Below, piece after piece: positions 1 to 8,868 of a stretch of DNA of 56,655 bases. The DNA is from an uncultured Lachnospiraceae bacterium (GTDB lineage: Bacteria > Bacillota > Clostridia > Lachnospirales > Lachnospiraceae), in contig CACXMK010000011.1 in assembly GCA_902768735.1 (NCBI GenBank), positions 1 through 56,655 on the forward strand. The letters run 5' to 3'. Under the pieces are notes generated by a model, which was given only the letters and a program-made list of their open reading frames with translations, was not told the origin of the DNA and did not search any database. A program made the translations under genes and the position numbers. How positions within the stretch are numbered: the first letter of the stretch is position 1; each line of letters starts with the position of its first letter.

Positions 1-172
1 AAAATCAGGCTGATGGTTGTATACATTTTTCAAAACACTGCCCGCTGCGCCCAACTCTGCCGCTCATCACAATAATGATTGGAACATTTTTCTTATGATT
101 GGCTGCCTGCGCCCAACTCATCCAAAATCCGTGGGAACATTTTCTGCCAACCTCCTGGTTGCGCCCAACCGT
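1..172 (+). repeat. Left copy of 172-bp inverted repeat
   Basis: Bases 1-172 are the reverse complement of 4011-4182 with about three mismatches (near 99-101 and 117). Inside are staggered copies of two short words, GGAACATTTT (81, 133) and GCGCCCAAC (47, 109, 161), spaced 52-62 bp, so the repeat is itself built of units of about 55 bp; a further diverged unit runs on to about 220. The window opens exactly where this copy matches the right-hand one, so the left copy may continue outside, which is what an assembly break at a repeat would look like. It also carries one CAAAACACTG word (31-40). Confidence 0.85.
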
Positions 173-243
173 ACACAACAGAAATCCATGGGAACAAATC
201 AGGCACAGCCGCCCCACTTCTCAGTCCGTATGGGGGCAGAGGT

Positions 244-1536
244 TCATTTCGCCGATGCGAACAGCCTCCTCTTCCTGCGCACGCGATTGATGTGCCGCTC
301 AAAGTCGCCGCTCCGGATGAGCTCGGCGAGGATGTACTGCGTGAAGACCGGCACTGTGCACGAGTAAATCGCGATCTTTTCCTGCAGCCGGGCGGTCAGG
401 GCGGCCGGCAGGACCATGTAGCCGACGCGGATGCCGGGTGAGACGGTGCGCGTGAAGGTGTTCATGTAAATAACGCTGCGAATGGGCTCGAGGGAAAAGA
501 GGGTGTCCTCTGCTTTGGTGGACATGGAGAATTCGGAGTCAAAGTCGTCCTCGACGATGAACCGGTCCTCGGCGGACGCCCATCGGATGTAGCCGGCGCG
601 CCGCGAAGCGCTCGCGGTAATACCGCTGGGATAGCTGTTGAAAGGCGTCACATGCAGCACGCTGGCCGGCGACTTGTACAGAGCGCCGAGCCGAACGCCC
701 TCGCGGTCCATCGGCAGCATCTCGCATCGGACGTCGCTCGCCTCGTAGACCAGCCGGATCTTCTCATAGGACGGGTCCTCCAGCGCGAAGATCCGGTCCC
801 GCCCAAGCATCTGCACGATCAGGTTGTACAAATACTCCGAGCCCGACCCGATGACGATCTGCTCCGGCAAAACATTGATCCGCCTGCTGCGTGCCAGATA
901 CTGCGCGATGGTCTCCCTGAGGAGAGCCGTCCCGAAATTCGGAGAGCGCTCCAAAAGATCCTCCCCGTAATCCGTGATCACTTTTCTCGCCGTCCTTGCC
1001 AAAATAGAGAACGGAAACCTTTCCTGTTCCGGCGTCACGATCGGCCCCCGGACCGGGATGTCGGAGATCTCGTTGTCACCGGGGACGGTTCTCTCTGTCA
1101 ACTTATCGCCGGTGTCACCGGGGACGGTTCTCCCTGTCAACTTATCGCCGGCGTTGTCACCGAAGACGGTTCTCCCTGTCAACTTATCGCCGGGGATACC
1201 GGTGGCGAGAGGGCTGGCAATGCTGTTAGAAGCAGTGCCAATCGTTCCATAACTACTGCCTATATCCATGGAAGCAACGGGAAATGTCTCTCCCTCTTTA
1301 TAGCAGACAAAGTAGCCGCTGCGTTCCCGCGATTTGATATATCCTTCGTCCGCAAGCAGGTCGTAGGCGTGCTGAACGGTGATCACGCTGGTGCCGGTCT
1401 CTGCGGCAAGGAATCTTTTTGAGGGGAGCTTACTGCCAAAGGGGCAGATTCCTCCCGTGATATCCTCGCGAATTTGAAGGTAGAGCTGGAGATAGGCGGG
1501 ATGTTTGAGTTTGGGATCGATGCTGTACTGGGGCAT
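244..1536 (-). CDS. MocR/PdxR-type regulator, C-terminally truncated, PLP lysine replaced
   Basis: A GntR-type winged helix (residues about 10-78, with SKLPSKRFLA and VITVQHAYDLLADEGYI) is followed by a type-I aminotransferase-like domain (about 165-430). This is the layout of MocR/GabR/PdxR regulators, which use a PLP-binding domain as effector sensor. Seen here: the linker has three copies of a 13-14 residue unit GDKLTGRTVPGD (residues 115-154), encoded by palindromic repeats at 1074-1197. In the motif normally reading TFSK-x-LAPG-x-R the sequence is TFTRTVSPGIR, so the Schiff-base lysine is arginine (R363, codon CGC). The aspartate motif EDDFDSEF is kept. The protein stops about 60-70 residues before the usual family end, close to the inverted repeat. 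It is probably either a non-catalytic regulator or a decaying gene. The target is unknown. Confidence 0.75.
   Translation of the reverse strand: MPQYSIDPKLKHPAYLQLYLQIREDITGGICPFGSKLPSKRFLAAETGTSVITVQHAYDLLADEGYIKSRERSGYFVCYKEGETFPVASMDIGSSYGTIGTASNSIASPLATGIPGDKLTGRTVFGDNAGDKLTGRTVPGDTGDKLTERTVPGDNEISDIPVRGPIVTPEQERFPFSILARTARKVITDYGEDLLERSPNFGTALLRETIAQYLARSRRINVLPEQIVIGSGSEYLYNLIVQMLGRDRIFALEDPSYEKIRLVYEASDVRCEMLPMDREGVRLGALYKSPASVLHVTPFNSYPSGITASASRRAGYIRWASAEDRFIVEDDFDSEFSMSTKAEDTLFSLEPIRSVIYMNTFTRTVSPGIRVGYMVLPAALTARLQEKIAIYSCTVPVFTQYILAELIRSGDFERHINRVRRKRRLFASAK
1074..1197. repeat. Three tandem family-B (REP-like) palindromes inside the MocR gene
   Basis: Three units start near 1074, 1113 and 1155 (period 39-42 bp). 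Each has GTCACC, the core GGGGACGGTTCTC (third copy GAAGACGG), then CTGTCAACTTATCGCC. The core matches repeats clustered around the RAYT gene at 43 kb. The length keeps the host frame open, giving a repeated peptide between the two domains of the regulator. Confidence 0.8.
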
Positions 1537-1714
1537 GGCGGTTCCTTTTCTGGTATTATTCTTCTGTTATTTATATCAAGAATCATTATAACCAATTGGA
1601 CAAAACAGTGCAATCACCGGCGTTTGCAACCGCCGGTTGCGCAATTTCCAAGCCCGATTGATAGAATGCTCCTGCGGAAGACTGTAATCTGAGCTCAGAA
1701 AGCACAGAAACTTG

Positions 1715-1720
1715 TATAAT
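1715..1720 (+). promoter_or_regulatory. Probable -10 element of the XRE regulator gene
   Basis: TATAAT preceded by TTG lies 62 bp before the ATG at 1782. No clear -35 is visible. The 1537-1781 gap also holds a CAAAACAGTG word (1599-1608) and an imperfect GC-rich inverted repeat around 1619-1640, a possible operator. Confidence 0.4.
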
Positions 1721-1781
1721 AGAAGCGGCGGATGGCACGGCATGCCAAAGCCTCGCACTATTGGAAAGGACGGAAAACAAG

Positions 1782-2795
1782 ATGATTCTCGCAGATAAGA
1801 TCATAGAGCTCAGAAAGAAGAACGGCTGGTCGCAGGAGGAGCTGGCAGAGATGCTCGGCGTCAGCCGCCAGTCGGTATCTAAATGGGAGAGTGCGCAGTC
1901 GGTTCCCGATATGAACAGGATCCTGAAACTGTCAGAAGTGTTCGGCGTGACGACAGACGACCTGCTCAAGGACGAGCTGGAGCTTCCCGCCGAAAGGCCG
2001 GCAGAAACTCTGATCCTCCAGTCCGCGCAGACGACGGACATCCCGGAAGTAAGAAATGTTTCTATGGAAGAAGCTGTAGCGTTCCTGGAGTTTAAGAACA
2101 GCATGGCAAATAGGGTGTCGATCGGGGTGATGCTCTGTATTTTGGCACCGGTTACGCTGATCCTTTTGAGCGGCGCGCAGGAGGCGGGAATAGCTGCTCT
2201 GTCGGAGGCGCAGGCGGCGGGGATCGGATTGGTCGTTCTGCTTCTCATGGTGGCTGTGGCGGTCGCGATCTTCGTGCTGATGGGAATCAGGGGCAGCGGA
2301 TATGAGTTTTTTGAATACGAAGAAATTGAGACGGCATACGGCGTGGACGGCATGGTGCGGGAACGGAGAGAGCGGTTCAGGAGCACGTACACGTGGCACA
2401 TGGTGGCGGGCATCGCGCTGTGCGTCATTTCGGCGATCCCGCTGTTCGTGACGATGATCATGGTGGGCGAGCAGGAAGAATTCGCGTACGTTATGGCGAT
2501 CGGCATGCTGCTGATTTTGGTCGCGATCGGCGTTTTTATGATCGTGCGGAGCAGCATCGTGTGGGGCGGATTCCAGATGTTGCTGCAGGAGGGCGATTAT
2601 ACCGTGGCGCGCAAGGAGGAGAACCGGAGGAATGAGCACCTCGACGCGATCTACTGGTGCACGGTGATTGCGATCTACCTCGCTTACAGCTTCATTACCG
2701 GGCGTTGGGACCGCAGCTGGATCGTTTGGCCGGTGGCGGGCGTGCTCTTCGGCGCTGTGAGGGCGATCGCGGGGGTCGTCAGGAAGAAAGGTTGA
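1782..2795 (+). CDS. XRE-family regulator with C-terminal membrane domain
   Basis: Residues about 1-65 are a classic Cro/CI helix-turn-helix ([27 protein letters not shown]). A helical stretch follows, then about four hydrophobic segments (roughly 115-135, 150-175, 210-230, 240-260) and two more near the C-terminus. Regulators of this build are common in Firmicutes and may sense envelope state, but no ligand is evident. ATG at 1782 is chosen because GGAAAGGA at 1763-1770 sits at a workable distance; an in-frame TTG at 1761 is part of that ribosome site. Like its neighbours it lies between the two 172-bp inverted repeats. Confidence 0.85.
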   Translation: MILADKIIELRKKNGWSQEELAEMLGVSRQSVSKWESAQSVPDMNRILKLSEVFGVTTDDLLKDELELPAERPAETLILQSAQTTDIPEVRNVSMEEAVAFLEFKNSMANRVSIGVMLCILAPVTLILLSGAQEAGIAALSEAQAAGIGLVVLLLMVAVAVAIFVLMGIRGSGYEFFEYEEIETAYGVDGMVRERRERFRSTYTWHMVAGIALCVISAIPLFVTMIMVGEQEEFAYVMAIGMLLILVAIGVFMIVRSSIVWGGFQMLLQEGDYTVARKEENRRNEHLDAIYWCTVIAIYLAYSFITGRWDRSWIVWPVAGVLFGAVRAIAGVVRKKG

Positions 2796-2922
2796 GGCTT
2801 TGGCTGATTCGTCAGTCTCCTCAAGGTTTGGGTTTGTTTCATTTCTGAAACTTCCGGTTCGTACTGCCGATGTTTTACCGATGTTTTATTTTCCGATGTT
2901 TATTTTATTTTCCGATGTTTTA

Positions 2923-3756
2923 TTAGTACAGATCCGCCGCTTCCATAGAAAAAAATTCTCTGATCTTATCCTGAGCAATTGTTATGTCGAAAGGATGTCC
3001 GTCGCTTTCATAAGTGAGGATCAGGTTATGATCGGGAAGAATACCGTTATTGACATAGACCCTGATCTTAAAGAGAAAGTCCAGTCTGTAGTCCTCTTCA
3101 TCCAGCCTGCCAACGTGCTCCCAGTAATAGGTTTTGCCGGTCAGTGGATGGCGGATCGTAAAGTCCGGATAAAGGTCGTACCCGCCGATAGTCAGCTTAC
3201 ATTCGTAACGATAAGGAATACGAAGTGTGGAGAGCAGCATCACAATGAGCGCTTCTGACTTCGAGCGGACCAGGATCTTGTCGACGGTCTGAATGATTTT
3301 GTGTTCCGGATGTTTTGGGTTCGTCTCATAGTCTTCCGATGCCCATTTTTTTAATTCTTCGGACAGTTCTCTGGAAGGTGTCTGTTCTTCTGTTAAAAGA
3401 TTCTCCAGTAGAGGTGCATCAAGAAGGGCGTTGATATCTGAGTTTTCTCTGTATTTTGACAAAAAAGAGTCTATTGCTTTTAACTGGGCATTAATATCGT
3501 TGAGCCGCTTCTTCCTGAGTCGTTTCCTGGCAAGTTCGCGAGCGTAGTTTCGATTTTGGCGGGAAATATAGATTCTTTTTTTATTGCCGCCTTTGTCCAG
3601 GCCGGCAACATACCATTTGTAGTATGTTTTCCCCTTTGATTTGTTTTTGCTGTAAACAAGTGTCCCGATCGGTGCATCGCGAAGTTGTGCTTCAAGTTTG
3701 CGCTTTTCCGGAAGCAGTGATTGTTTGACATCCTCCATGAGTTTTCGCAGTGTCAT
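2923..3756 (-). CDS. PD-(D/E)XK-like nuclease-fold protein, uncharacterised
   Basis: A 277-residue soluble protein. The N-terminal part is lysine/arginine-rich and helical, with a YSKNKSKGKTYYKWYV strand resembling small nucleic-acid-binding folds. The C-terminal part has motifs consistent with a PD-(D/E)XK core: SKSE (E168), PDFTI (D198), YYWEHVG (E213) and K230. The WEH-x-G signature is also seen in nuclease domains attached to UvrD-like helicases. Start chosen at the ATG preceded by AGGAAAGGAG; an open frame extends upstream without a ribosome site. It has no restriction-modification or helicase partner here. A role in DNA metabolism is inference. The 254-bp gap to the right repeat shows nothing clear. 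Confidence 0.6.
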   Translation of the reverse strand: MTLRKLMEDVKQSLLPEKRKLEAQLRDAPIGTLVYSKNKSKGKTYYKWYVAGLDKGGNKKRIYISRQNRNYARELARKRLRKKRLNDINAQLKAIDSFLSKYRENSDINALLDAPLLENLLTEEQTPSRELSEELKKWASEDYETNPKHPEHKIIQTVDKILVRSKSEALIVMLLSTLRIPYRYECKLTIGGYDLYPDFTIRHPLTGKTYYWEHVGRLDEEDYRLDFLFKIRVYVNNGILPDHNLILTYESDGHPFDITIAQDKIREFFSMEAADLY

Positions 3757-4010
3757 AGGGCTCCTTTCCTCTGAACAGAGATAGAAATGTGATTTGAAAT
3801 GTGACAAATGATTTCTCAGCCTGCCGCAGGACAATTGCGACGAGATAGACTGATCAAAGATAATGAACATATTATAGAATTGAAATTAGCAGATGGCAAG
3901 ATGCCTGTTTCATAATCGCTAAACTGTCGATTGTGTGGTCTATAGGCTGTATTTGTGATGGGAGGCTGATCGGTTGTGAAAGTTTAACTGTCTCAGGTGA
4001 CAGTTTCAGA

Positions 4011-4182
4011 ACGGTTGGGCGCAACCAGGAGGTTGGCAGAAAATGTTCCCACGGATTTTGGATGAATTGGGCGCAGGCAGCTGATCATAAGAAAAATGTT
4101 CCAATCATTATTGTGATGAGCGGCAGAGTTGGGCGCAGCGGGCAGTGTTTTGAAAAATGTATACAACCATCAGCCTGATTTT
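4011..4182 (-). repeat. Right copy of 172-bp inverted repeat
   Basis: Reverse complement of 1-172 at about 98 percent identity. With the left copy it brackets 173-4010 (MocR fragment, XRE regulator, nuclease-like gene). It carries the CAAAACACTG word on the minus strand (4143-4152). No transposase or recombinase gene is visible inside the bracket. Confidence 0.85.
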
Positions 4183-4283
4183 GAAACCAGATGGAACATT
4201 TTTTGTGAATGCCTTAGTCACGCCCAACCATCAGATGGAGGGAGAACAAATCAAACAAAAGCCGCCGCTGTACCCAACCTTCA
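4183..4283 (+). repeat. Diverged continuation of the 55-bp repeat array
   Basis: Two further units follow the right inverted repeat: ATGGAACATTTT then CGCCCAACCATCAGATGG, and GGAGAACAAATC then GCCGCC and CCCAACC. The second resembles the unit at about 190-215 beside the left copy. Nothing coding was recognised here. Confidence 0.55.
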
Positions 4284-4303
4284 GTATAAAAACAAAAGCA
4301 AGT

Positions 4304-4330
4304 AAAAAAGGAGGCCCCAGCCTCCTTTTT
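4304..4330. terminator. Bidirectional terminator beyond the CPBP gene
   Basis: AAAAAAGGAGG, loop CCCCAG, CCTCCTTTTT. It could end minus-strand transcription from the CPBP gene (last base 4404), read through about 75 bp. Confidence 0.75.
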
Positions 4331-4403
4331 CAATTCCAATATCCACAGGCTAACGCCATGCTCCGGTATCCGCAGGCTAACGCCCCGCTCCAATATCAAC
4401 TCC

Positions 4404-5306
4404 TCACGCCTCCTCCGCCCAGATATCCGTAGGCCTTCTGCCCATCCGGCGTCCGATCACGACGATCGCCGCGATCACTGCGACCTGTGTCAGGATCGCC
4501 GGCACTGTTCCCTCGACGCCGAACTCGACGTTGTAGAAGAAGCTGTTCCGCGCAGTGGACGCGTCCAGCGTGAAGACCGAGTACGGCACGACCTGGCCGC
4601 TGTTGGGAAGCCCCGCCAGGATGCTCTGCATGTAGTTCCACCCTGTGTGGACGCCCATCGCCATCCACAAGCTGTCAAAATAGTAAACCATCAAGCTGAA
4701 CATCAGTCCGCTGGTCGCAAGATCCACGATCGCAAGCGGTGTCACACCGGGATTGCCCAGATGAAGCGCCGCGAAGTACACCGAATTGATAATGATCGCC
4801 AGCCAGAACCTGCCCCTGTATGTCCGCAGCACCCTCTGAAAAATGAACCCGCGGCAGATCAGCTCTTCCGACGCCGACTGGATGAACACGCAGACAAGCA
4901 GGACGAGGATCGGCACGATCTCTATTTTGCCAAAATACAGATAAATGTCGCCATGCATCATCGCCAGAAAGATCGCGAATCCGTTCATGCCAAAGCCGAT
5001 CAACAGGCCGATCAGCAGGTTCCCCGCATTGTTGCCTTTGCAGCCGGTGCCGTACGCCTTGAAAAGCGGGCGGTTCTTCTTAAGCAGCGCGTTCAGAAGC
5101 AGCGTGATCCAGATTCCGATGGGAACTAAATACAGCGATGCCGTGGTGCCGAAGTCCGTCTTGTAAAGACCAAGCGCCAATGTGAACAGCTCGCCCAAAA
5201 TTTCACCGGCGATAATCAGAATGAAAGCCAGGATACAGGTCCAGATCGCAGAGCCGAAAATGATCTGCGGGATCGTCCTCTTTGCTTTTTGTTCATTGTT
5301 TTCCAT
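4404..5306 (-). CDS. CPBP-family intramembrane protease
   Basis: A 300-residue multi-pass membrane protein with the CPBP (Abi/CAAX-protease-like) signature: motif 1 EExxxR as SEELICRG (E147, E148, R152), motif 2 FAALHLGN with a histidine after a helix, and a third motif HTGWNY. These form the glutamate/histidine active site of Rce1-type intramembrane endopeptidases. About eight hydrophobic segments are present. In bacteria such proteins act in bacteriocin self-immunity, membrane protein processing or unknown roles; no bacteriocin precursor is seen beside it. It is monocistronic and divergent from argC. Confidence 0.88.
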   Translation of the reverse strand: MENNEQKAKRTIPQIIFGSAIWTCILAFILIIAGEILGELFTLALGLYKTDFGTTASLYLVPIGIWITLLLNALLKKNRPLFKAYGTGCKGNNAGNLLIGLLIGFGMNGFAIFLAMMHGDIYLYFGKIEIVPILVLLVCVFIQSASEELICRGFIFQRVLRTYRGRFWLAIIINSVYFAALHLGNPGVTPLAIVDLATSGLMFSLMVYYFDSLWMAMGVHTGWNYMQSILAGLPNSGQVVPYSVFTLDASTARNSFFYNVEFGVEGTVPAILTQVAVIAAIVVIGRRMGRRPTDIWAEEA

Positions 5307-5437
5307 TATTGTAACGCTCCTTTACTGTTGTTTCCTGAGTGATAATATGTATACTATACGTAATTGAACTACAATATTCACCCACATTTTTCAAGAAAAA
5401 CCTGATATAAAAAGAATTTTTACCAGAGGAAATCAAC

Positions 5438-6373
5438 ATGAGCAAAACCAAAGTATACATCGACGGACAGGCCGGCACTACAGGCCTTCAGATCTTTGAC
5501 CGGATCGGAGCGCGCGAGGATCTCGAGCTGATGCGCATCGACGAGGACAAGCGCCATGACAACGAAGAGCGCCGCAAATTCCTCAACACGGCGGACATCG
5601 TCTTTTTGTGCCTGCCCGACGCGGGCGCGATCGAGGCGGTCTCCCTGATCGACAACCCCAGCGTACGCGTCATCGACGCTTCCACGGCGCACCGCACGGC
5701 GGACGGCTGGACCTACGGCTTCCCGGAACTCAGCGCAGACCAGCGCGCGGCCATCGCCAGTAGCCACAGGGTCGCCAATCCCGGCTGCCACGCAACAGGA
5801 TTCATCTCCTGCGCTGCGCCTCTGATCAACATGGGCATCGTCCCGGCTTCCTACCCGTTCACCTGCTTCTCGCTCACCGGCTACTCCGGCGGCGGCAAGA
5901 AGATGATCGCGAACTATGAGTCGCCCGAAAAGGCCGAGGCGCTGAATTCGCCCTGCATCTATGGCCTCACGCTCAAGCACAAGCACATCCCCGAGATGAC
6001 CAAAGTCTGCGGCCTTGCGCAGCCTCCCGTCTTCCTGCCCGTTGTCGACGACTACTACAAGGGCATGGCGACGACCATCATGCTGCACAACAAGCTTCTT
6101 CCCGGCGCGCCGACCGCTGAGGAGATCCGTGACAGACTTGAGGAGTACTACCGGGATTCCTATTTTGTCAAAGTAGCGCCCTTCGCCGCTTCACCGGCCA
6201 ACATCTACGCCAATGAGCTAGCCGGAACGAACCACCTGCGGATCATCGTCTGCGGCTATGAGGACCAGACCAGCGTAACGGCGCTCTTCGACAACCTCGG
6301 CAAGGGCGCCTCCGGCGCCGCTGTCCAGAACATGAACATCATGCTTGGCATCGACGAGGCGACCGGGCTTTGA
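5438..6373 (+). CDS. argC: N-acetyl-gamma-glutamyl-phosphate reductase (type 2)
   Basis: Catalyses the NADPH-dependent reduction of N-acetylglutamyl-phosphate to the semialdehyde in arginine/ornithine synthesis (cytosol). Seen: N-terminal dinucleotide-binding start VYIDGQAGTTGLQIFDRI, catalytic NPGC (C117) followed by HATGF, and a SLTGYSGGGKKMI segment. The 311-residue length and HVP-poor sequence match the shorter type-2 ArgC rather than the 345-residue form. AGAGGAAAT precedes the ATG. No other arginine gene is adjacent, so it is a stand-alone unit closed by the terminator at 6390. Confidence 0.93.
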   Translation: MSKTKVYIDGQAGTTGLQIFDRIGAREDLELMRIDEDKRHDNEERRKFLNTADIVFLCLPDAGAIEAVSLIDNPSVRVIDASTAHRTADGWTYGFPELSADQRAAIASSHRVANPGCHATGFISCAAPLINMGIVPASYPFTCFSLTGYSGGGKKMIANYESPEKAEALNSPCIYGLTLKHKHIPEMTKVCGLAQPPVFLPVVDDYYKGMATTIMLHNKLLPGAPTAEEIRDRLEEYYRDSYFVKVAPFAASPANIYANELAGTNHLRIIVCGYEDQTSVTALFDNLGKGASGAAVQNMNIMLGIDEATGL

Positions 6374-6389
6374 CGAAACCATCGCATAC

Positions 6390-6426
6390 AAAAAGGGTGC
6401 TGCATCTTGCGATGCGGCACCCTTTT
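6390..6426. terminator. Bidirectional terminator between argC and lon
   Basis: AAAAAGGGTGCTGCATC and its complement around a short loop, flanked by A and T runs. It lies between the convergent ends of argC (6373) and lon (6450). Confidence 0.85.
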
Positions 6427-6449
6427 CTTCTCCACTGTTAACCCGTCTA

Positions 6450-8816
6450 TCATTCCTCCAGGATCCCCGTCTTCTTCAGGACTTCCGTCACATCCGAGAC
6501 AGGAATGATCTCCAGCTTATCCTTGACTTCCTGCGGCACTTCGTCCAGGTCATCCTCATTTTCAAAAGGAATGAACACGGTCTTAATGCCTGCCCTTGAG
6601 GCCGCCATCAGCTTCTCCGGCAGTCCGCCGATCGGCGTCACGACGCCTCGCAGCGAGACCTCACCGGTCATTGCGATGGTGGATGCCACCGCCTTGCCGG
6701 AAATCAGCGAGGCAAGGGCTGTTGTCATTGTAATACCCGCGGAAGGGCCGTCTTTTGGCACTGCGCCTTCCGGCACGTGAATGTGCAGATCGTTTTCCTC
6801 GAACAATTCCGCCTTGTCCGGGAACATCGACTTCACGAGGCTCACCGCGATCTGCACGGATTCCTTCATGACGTCGCCGAGCTGCCCGGTCACGGTAAAT
6901 TTCCCGCTTCCCTTTGTCAAAATAGTCTCGACGAACAGGATCTCTCCGCCCGCCGCAGTCCATGCGAGTCCGGTCACGATGCCGGGCTTCTTCTCCGCGA
7001 GGATGCGGTCGTGCCTGATCGGCTTCGCGTCGAGCATCTCGCGAAGATTTTCTTCCTTTACTATGATGGGGCCGGATTCCTGCTCCGCAGGCGCTTCCGC
7101 CATCCCGGGAGCCGTGCCCTGCGCGCCCGCTTCCGCCGGAACAGCCTCAGCCGCCTCTTCCACCATCTTCTTCGACACCTTTACAGCCGCCGACCTGCAA
7201 AGCGTATCGAGCCGCTTGCGCAGCCCGCGCACGCCCGACTCCATCGTGAAGTCGTCGATGATCTTGCGGATGATGTCGTCCGAGATCACGATTTGCTCTG
7301 TAGTGACGCCCATCGCCTTCATAGACTTGGGCAGAAGGTGCCTGCGCGCGATCTGGAGCTTGTCCGACGCGGTGTAGCCGTTGAACCGGATCATCTCCAT
7401 TCGGTTGAGCAGGGGCTCCGGGATCGTGTCCACGGAGTTTGCAGTGCAGATGAACATGACATCGGAGAGGTCATAAGGCACGTTCATGTAGTGGTCCGTA
7501 AACGTACCGTTCTGCTCCGGGTCCAGCACCTCCAGAAGGGCGCTCGCCGGATCTCCGTTGTAAGAGATTCCCAGCTTGTCCACTTCGTCGAGCACCATGA
7601 CCGGGTTCGATACGCCGCTCTTTTTGATGCCGTCCATGATCCTGCCCGGCATCGCGCCGATATAGGTCCTGCGGTGTCCGCGGATGTCCGCTTCGTCGCG
7701 CACGCCGCCCAGGCTCACGCGCACATATTTCCTGTGGAGCGCCTTGGCGATACTCTGCCCGATACTCGTCTTGCCCGTACCGGGAGCACCGACAAACAGA
7801 AGGATCGAGCCCGCCTGTTCCTTCTTGAGGTTCATGACGGCGATCTGCTGTATTATGCGCTGCTTCACTTTTTTGAGCCCGAAGTGGTCCTCTTCCAGGA
7901 TCTCCTCTGCTTCAGAGAGGTCGATATCCTGCATCTGTTCTTTTTTCCAGGACAGCCCTGTGACAAAATCCAGATAGTCATAGAGCATTCCCGCTTCTGT
8001 GCCGCCGTTGTTCTCCTGTTTGAGGCGGTTCAGGACCTTGAGCGCTTCCGCTTTCGCGGTCTCGTTCATTCCCGCCTCCTCGATCTTGAGCTCGAACTTG
8101 CGGATGTCCGAGACCTTCTCGGGATGCATCTCGTCAAGTTCCCGCTGCAGGAGCTCCATCTGTTTTTTGATCGCGGATTCCTTGTAGATCTTCTGGTAAT
8201 CCTCCTGCTGCGCGCTCGCAGCCTCGGTGGTCACCTTGGAGACCTCCATGAATTCGTAGATCGCCTTTTCGAGGAGCTCGAGTCTCTTCTTATGGCTGTC
8301 TTCCGCCAAAATCTCGAACTTCTCCTCAGGGCTCATCTTAAACCAGATGGACATAGCCACCGCGATCTCGCTGATCGAATGAAACTGTTCGAGATAGCCC
8401 ATCGCCTGCTCTCCCCAGGCGAAACCTTCCCAGTTTTCCTTGAGGTTCGCCTTGAGACGCTCGAAATGTCTCTCCTCGACGCCGTCTTCCAGGTCGTCGA
8501 TCTCGTCGCAGCGGGAGACCGTAAGGTCGATGGTGTGATCGGGGTTCACCCCGATGATATCGAGGTTGACCCTTCCCGTCGTGCGGATCACGACGTAGCC
8601 CTCGGGGCTGACCTCATTGACAAAGCCGGTCACGCCGATCGGGAAGAAGCTCTCTTCTGTCATATCCTTGCGATGTTGTTCTTTCTTACATGAGAGGAGC
8701 ACGACCCGGTCGTTGACTTCGGCGTATCTCTGGGCCAGCTTTCTGTACTGGTCCGATTTGAGATAGATGTTCGCGTCAGGCACGAGCAATAAATTATAAA
8801 TAGGTATAGCGATCAT
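6450..8816 (-). CDS. lon: ATP-dependent protease La
   Basis: Cytosolic AAA+ serine protease that degrades misfolded and regulatory proteins. Domain order: N-terminal substrate-binding domain (1-200), coiled-coil (200-270), AAA+ module with Walker A GAPGTGKT (342-349) and Walker B VMVLDEVDKL, then the protease domain with catalytic dyad S692 (KDGPSAG) and K735, 43 residues apart as in E. coli Lon. Between the AAA+ and protease parts is an unusual Ala/Glu/Pro-rich stretch (AAEAVPAEAGAQGTAPGMAE). Start is the ATG 12 bp after AAGGAGGT (8829-8836). The perfect CIRCE upstream points to HrcA control by heat stress. Confidence 0.96.
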   Translation of the reverse strand: MIAIPIYNLLLVPDANIYLKSDQYRKLAQRYAEVNDRVVLLSCKKEQHRKDMTEESFFPIGVTGFVNEVSPEGYVVIRTTGRVNLDIIGVNPDHTIDLTVSRCDEIDDLEDGVEERHFERLKANLKENWEGFAWGEQAMGYLEQFHSISEIAVAMSIWFKMSPEEKFEILAEDSHKKRLELLEKAIYEFMEVSKVTTEAASAQQEDYQKIYKESAIKKQMELLQRELDEMHPEKVSDIRKFELKIEEAGMNETAKAEALKVLNRLKQENNGGTEAGMLYDYLDFVTGLSWKKEQMQDIDLSEAEEILEEDHFGLKKVKQRIIQQIAVMNLKKEQAGSILLFVGAPGTGKTSIGQSIAKALHRKYVRVSLGGVRDEADIRGHRRTYIGAMPGRIMDGIKKSGVSNPVMVLDEVDKLGISYNGDPASALLEVLDPEQNGTFTDHYMNVPYDLSDVMFICTANSVDTIPEPLLNRMEMIRFNGYTASDKLQIARRHLLPKSMKAMGVTTEQIVISDDIIRKIIDDFTMESGVRGLRKRLDTLCRSAAVKVSKKMVEEAAEAVPAEAGAQGTAPGMAEAPAEQESGPIIVKEENLREMLDAKPIRHDRILAEKKPGIVTGLAWTAAGGEILFVETILTKGSGKFTVTGQLGDVMKESVQIAVSLVKSMFPDKAELFEENDLHIHVPEGAVPKDGPSAGITMTTALASLISGKAVASTIAMTGEVSLRGVVTPIGGLPEKLMAASRAGIKTVFIPFENEDDLDEVPQEVKDKLEIIPVSDVTEVLKKTGILEE

Positions 8817-8841
8817 TTTCTTTACTTTACCTCCTTGATTG

Positions 8842-8868
8842 TTAGCACTCCCCCTCATTGAGTGCTAA
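8842..8868. promoter_or_regulatory. CIRCE operator (HrcA-binding site)
   Basis: TTAGCACTC, nine bases, GAGTGCTAA: an exact match to the CIRCE consensus. It is 25 bp upstream of the lon ATG and next to the lon ribosome site, so it would lie in the leader or promoter. HrcA binding here would repress lon until heat shock. The rest of 8869-9121 is AT-rich, with no recognisable RNA gene. Confidence 0.95.

Noticed and set aside
6777-8693. Long gene antisense to lon
   Set aside because: Same reason; lon is complete and unambiguous on the other strand.
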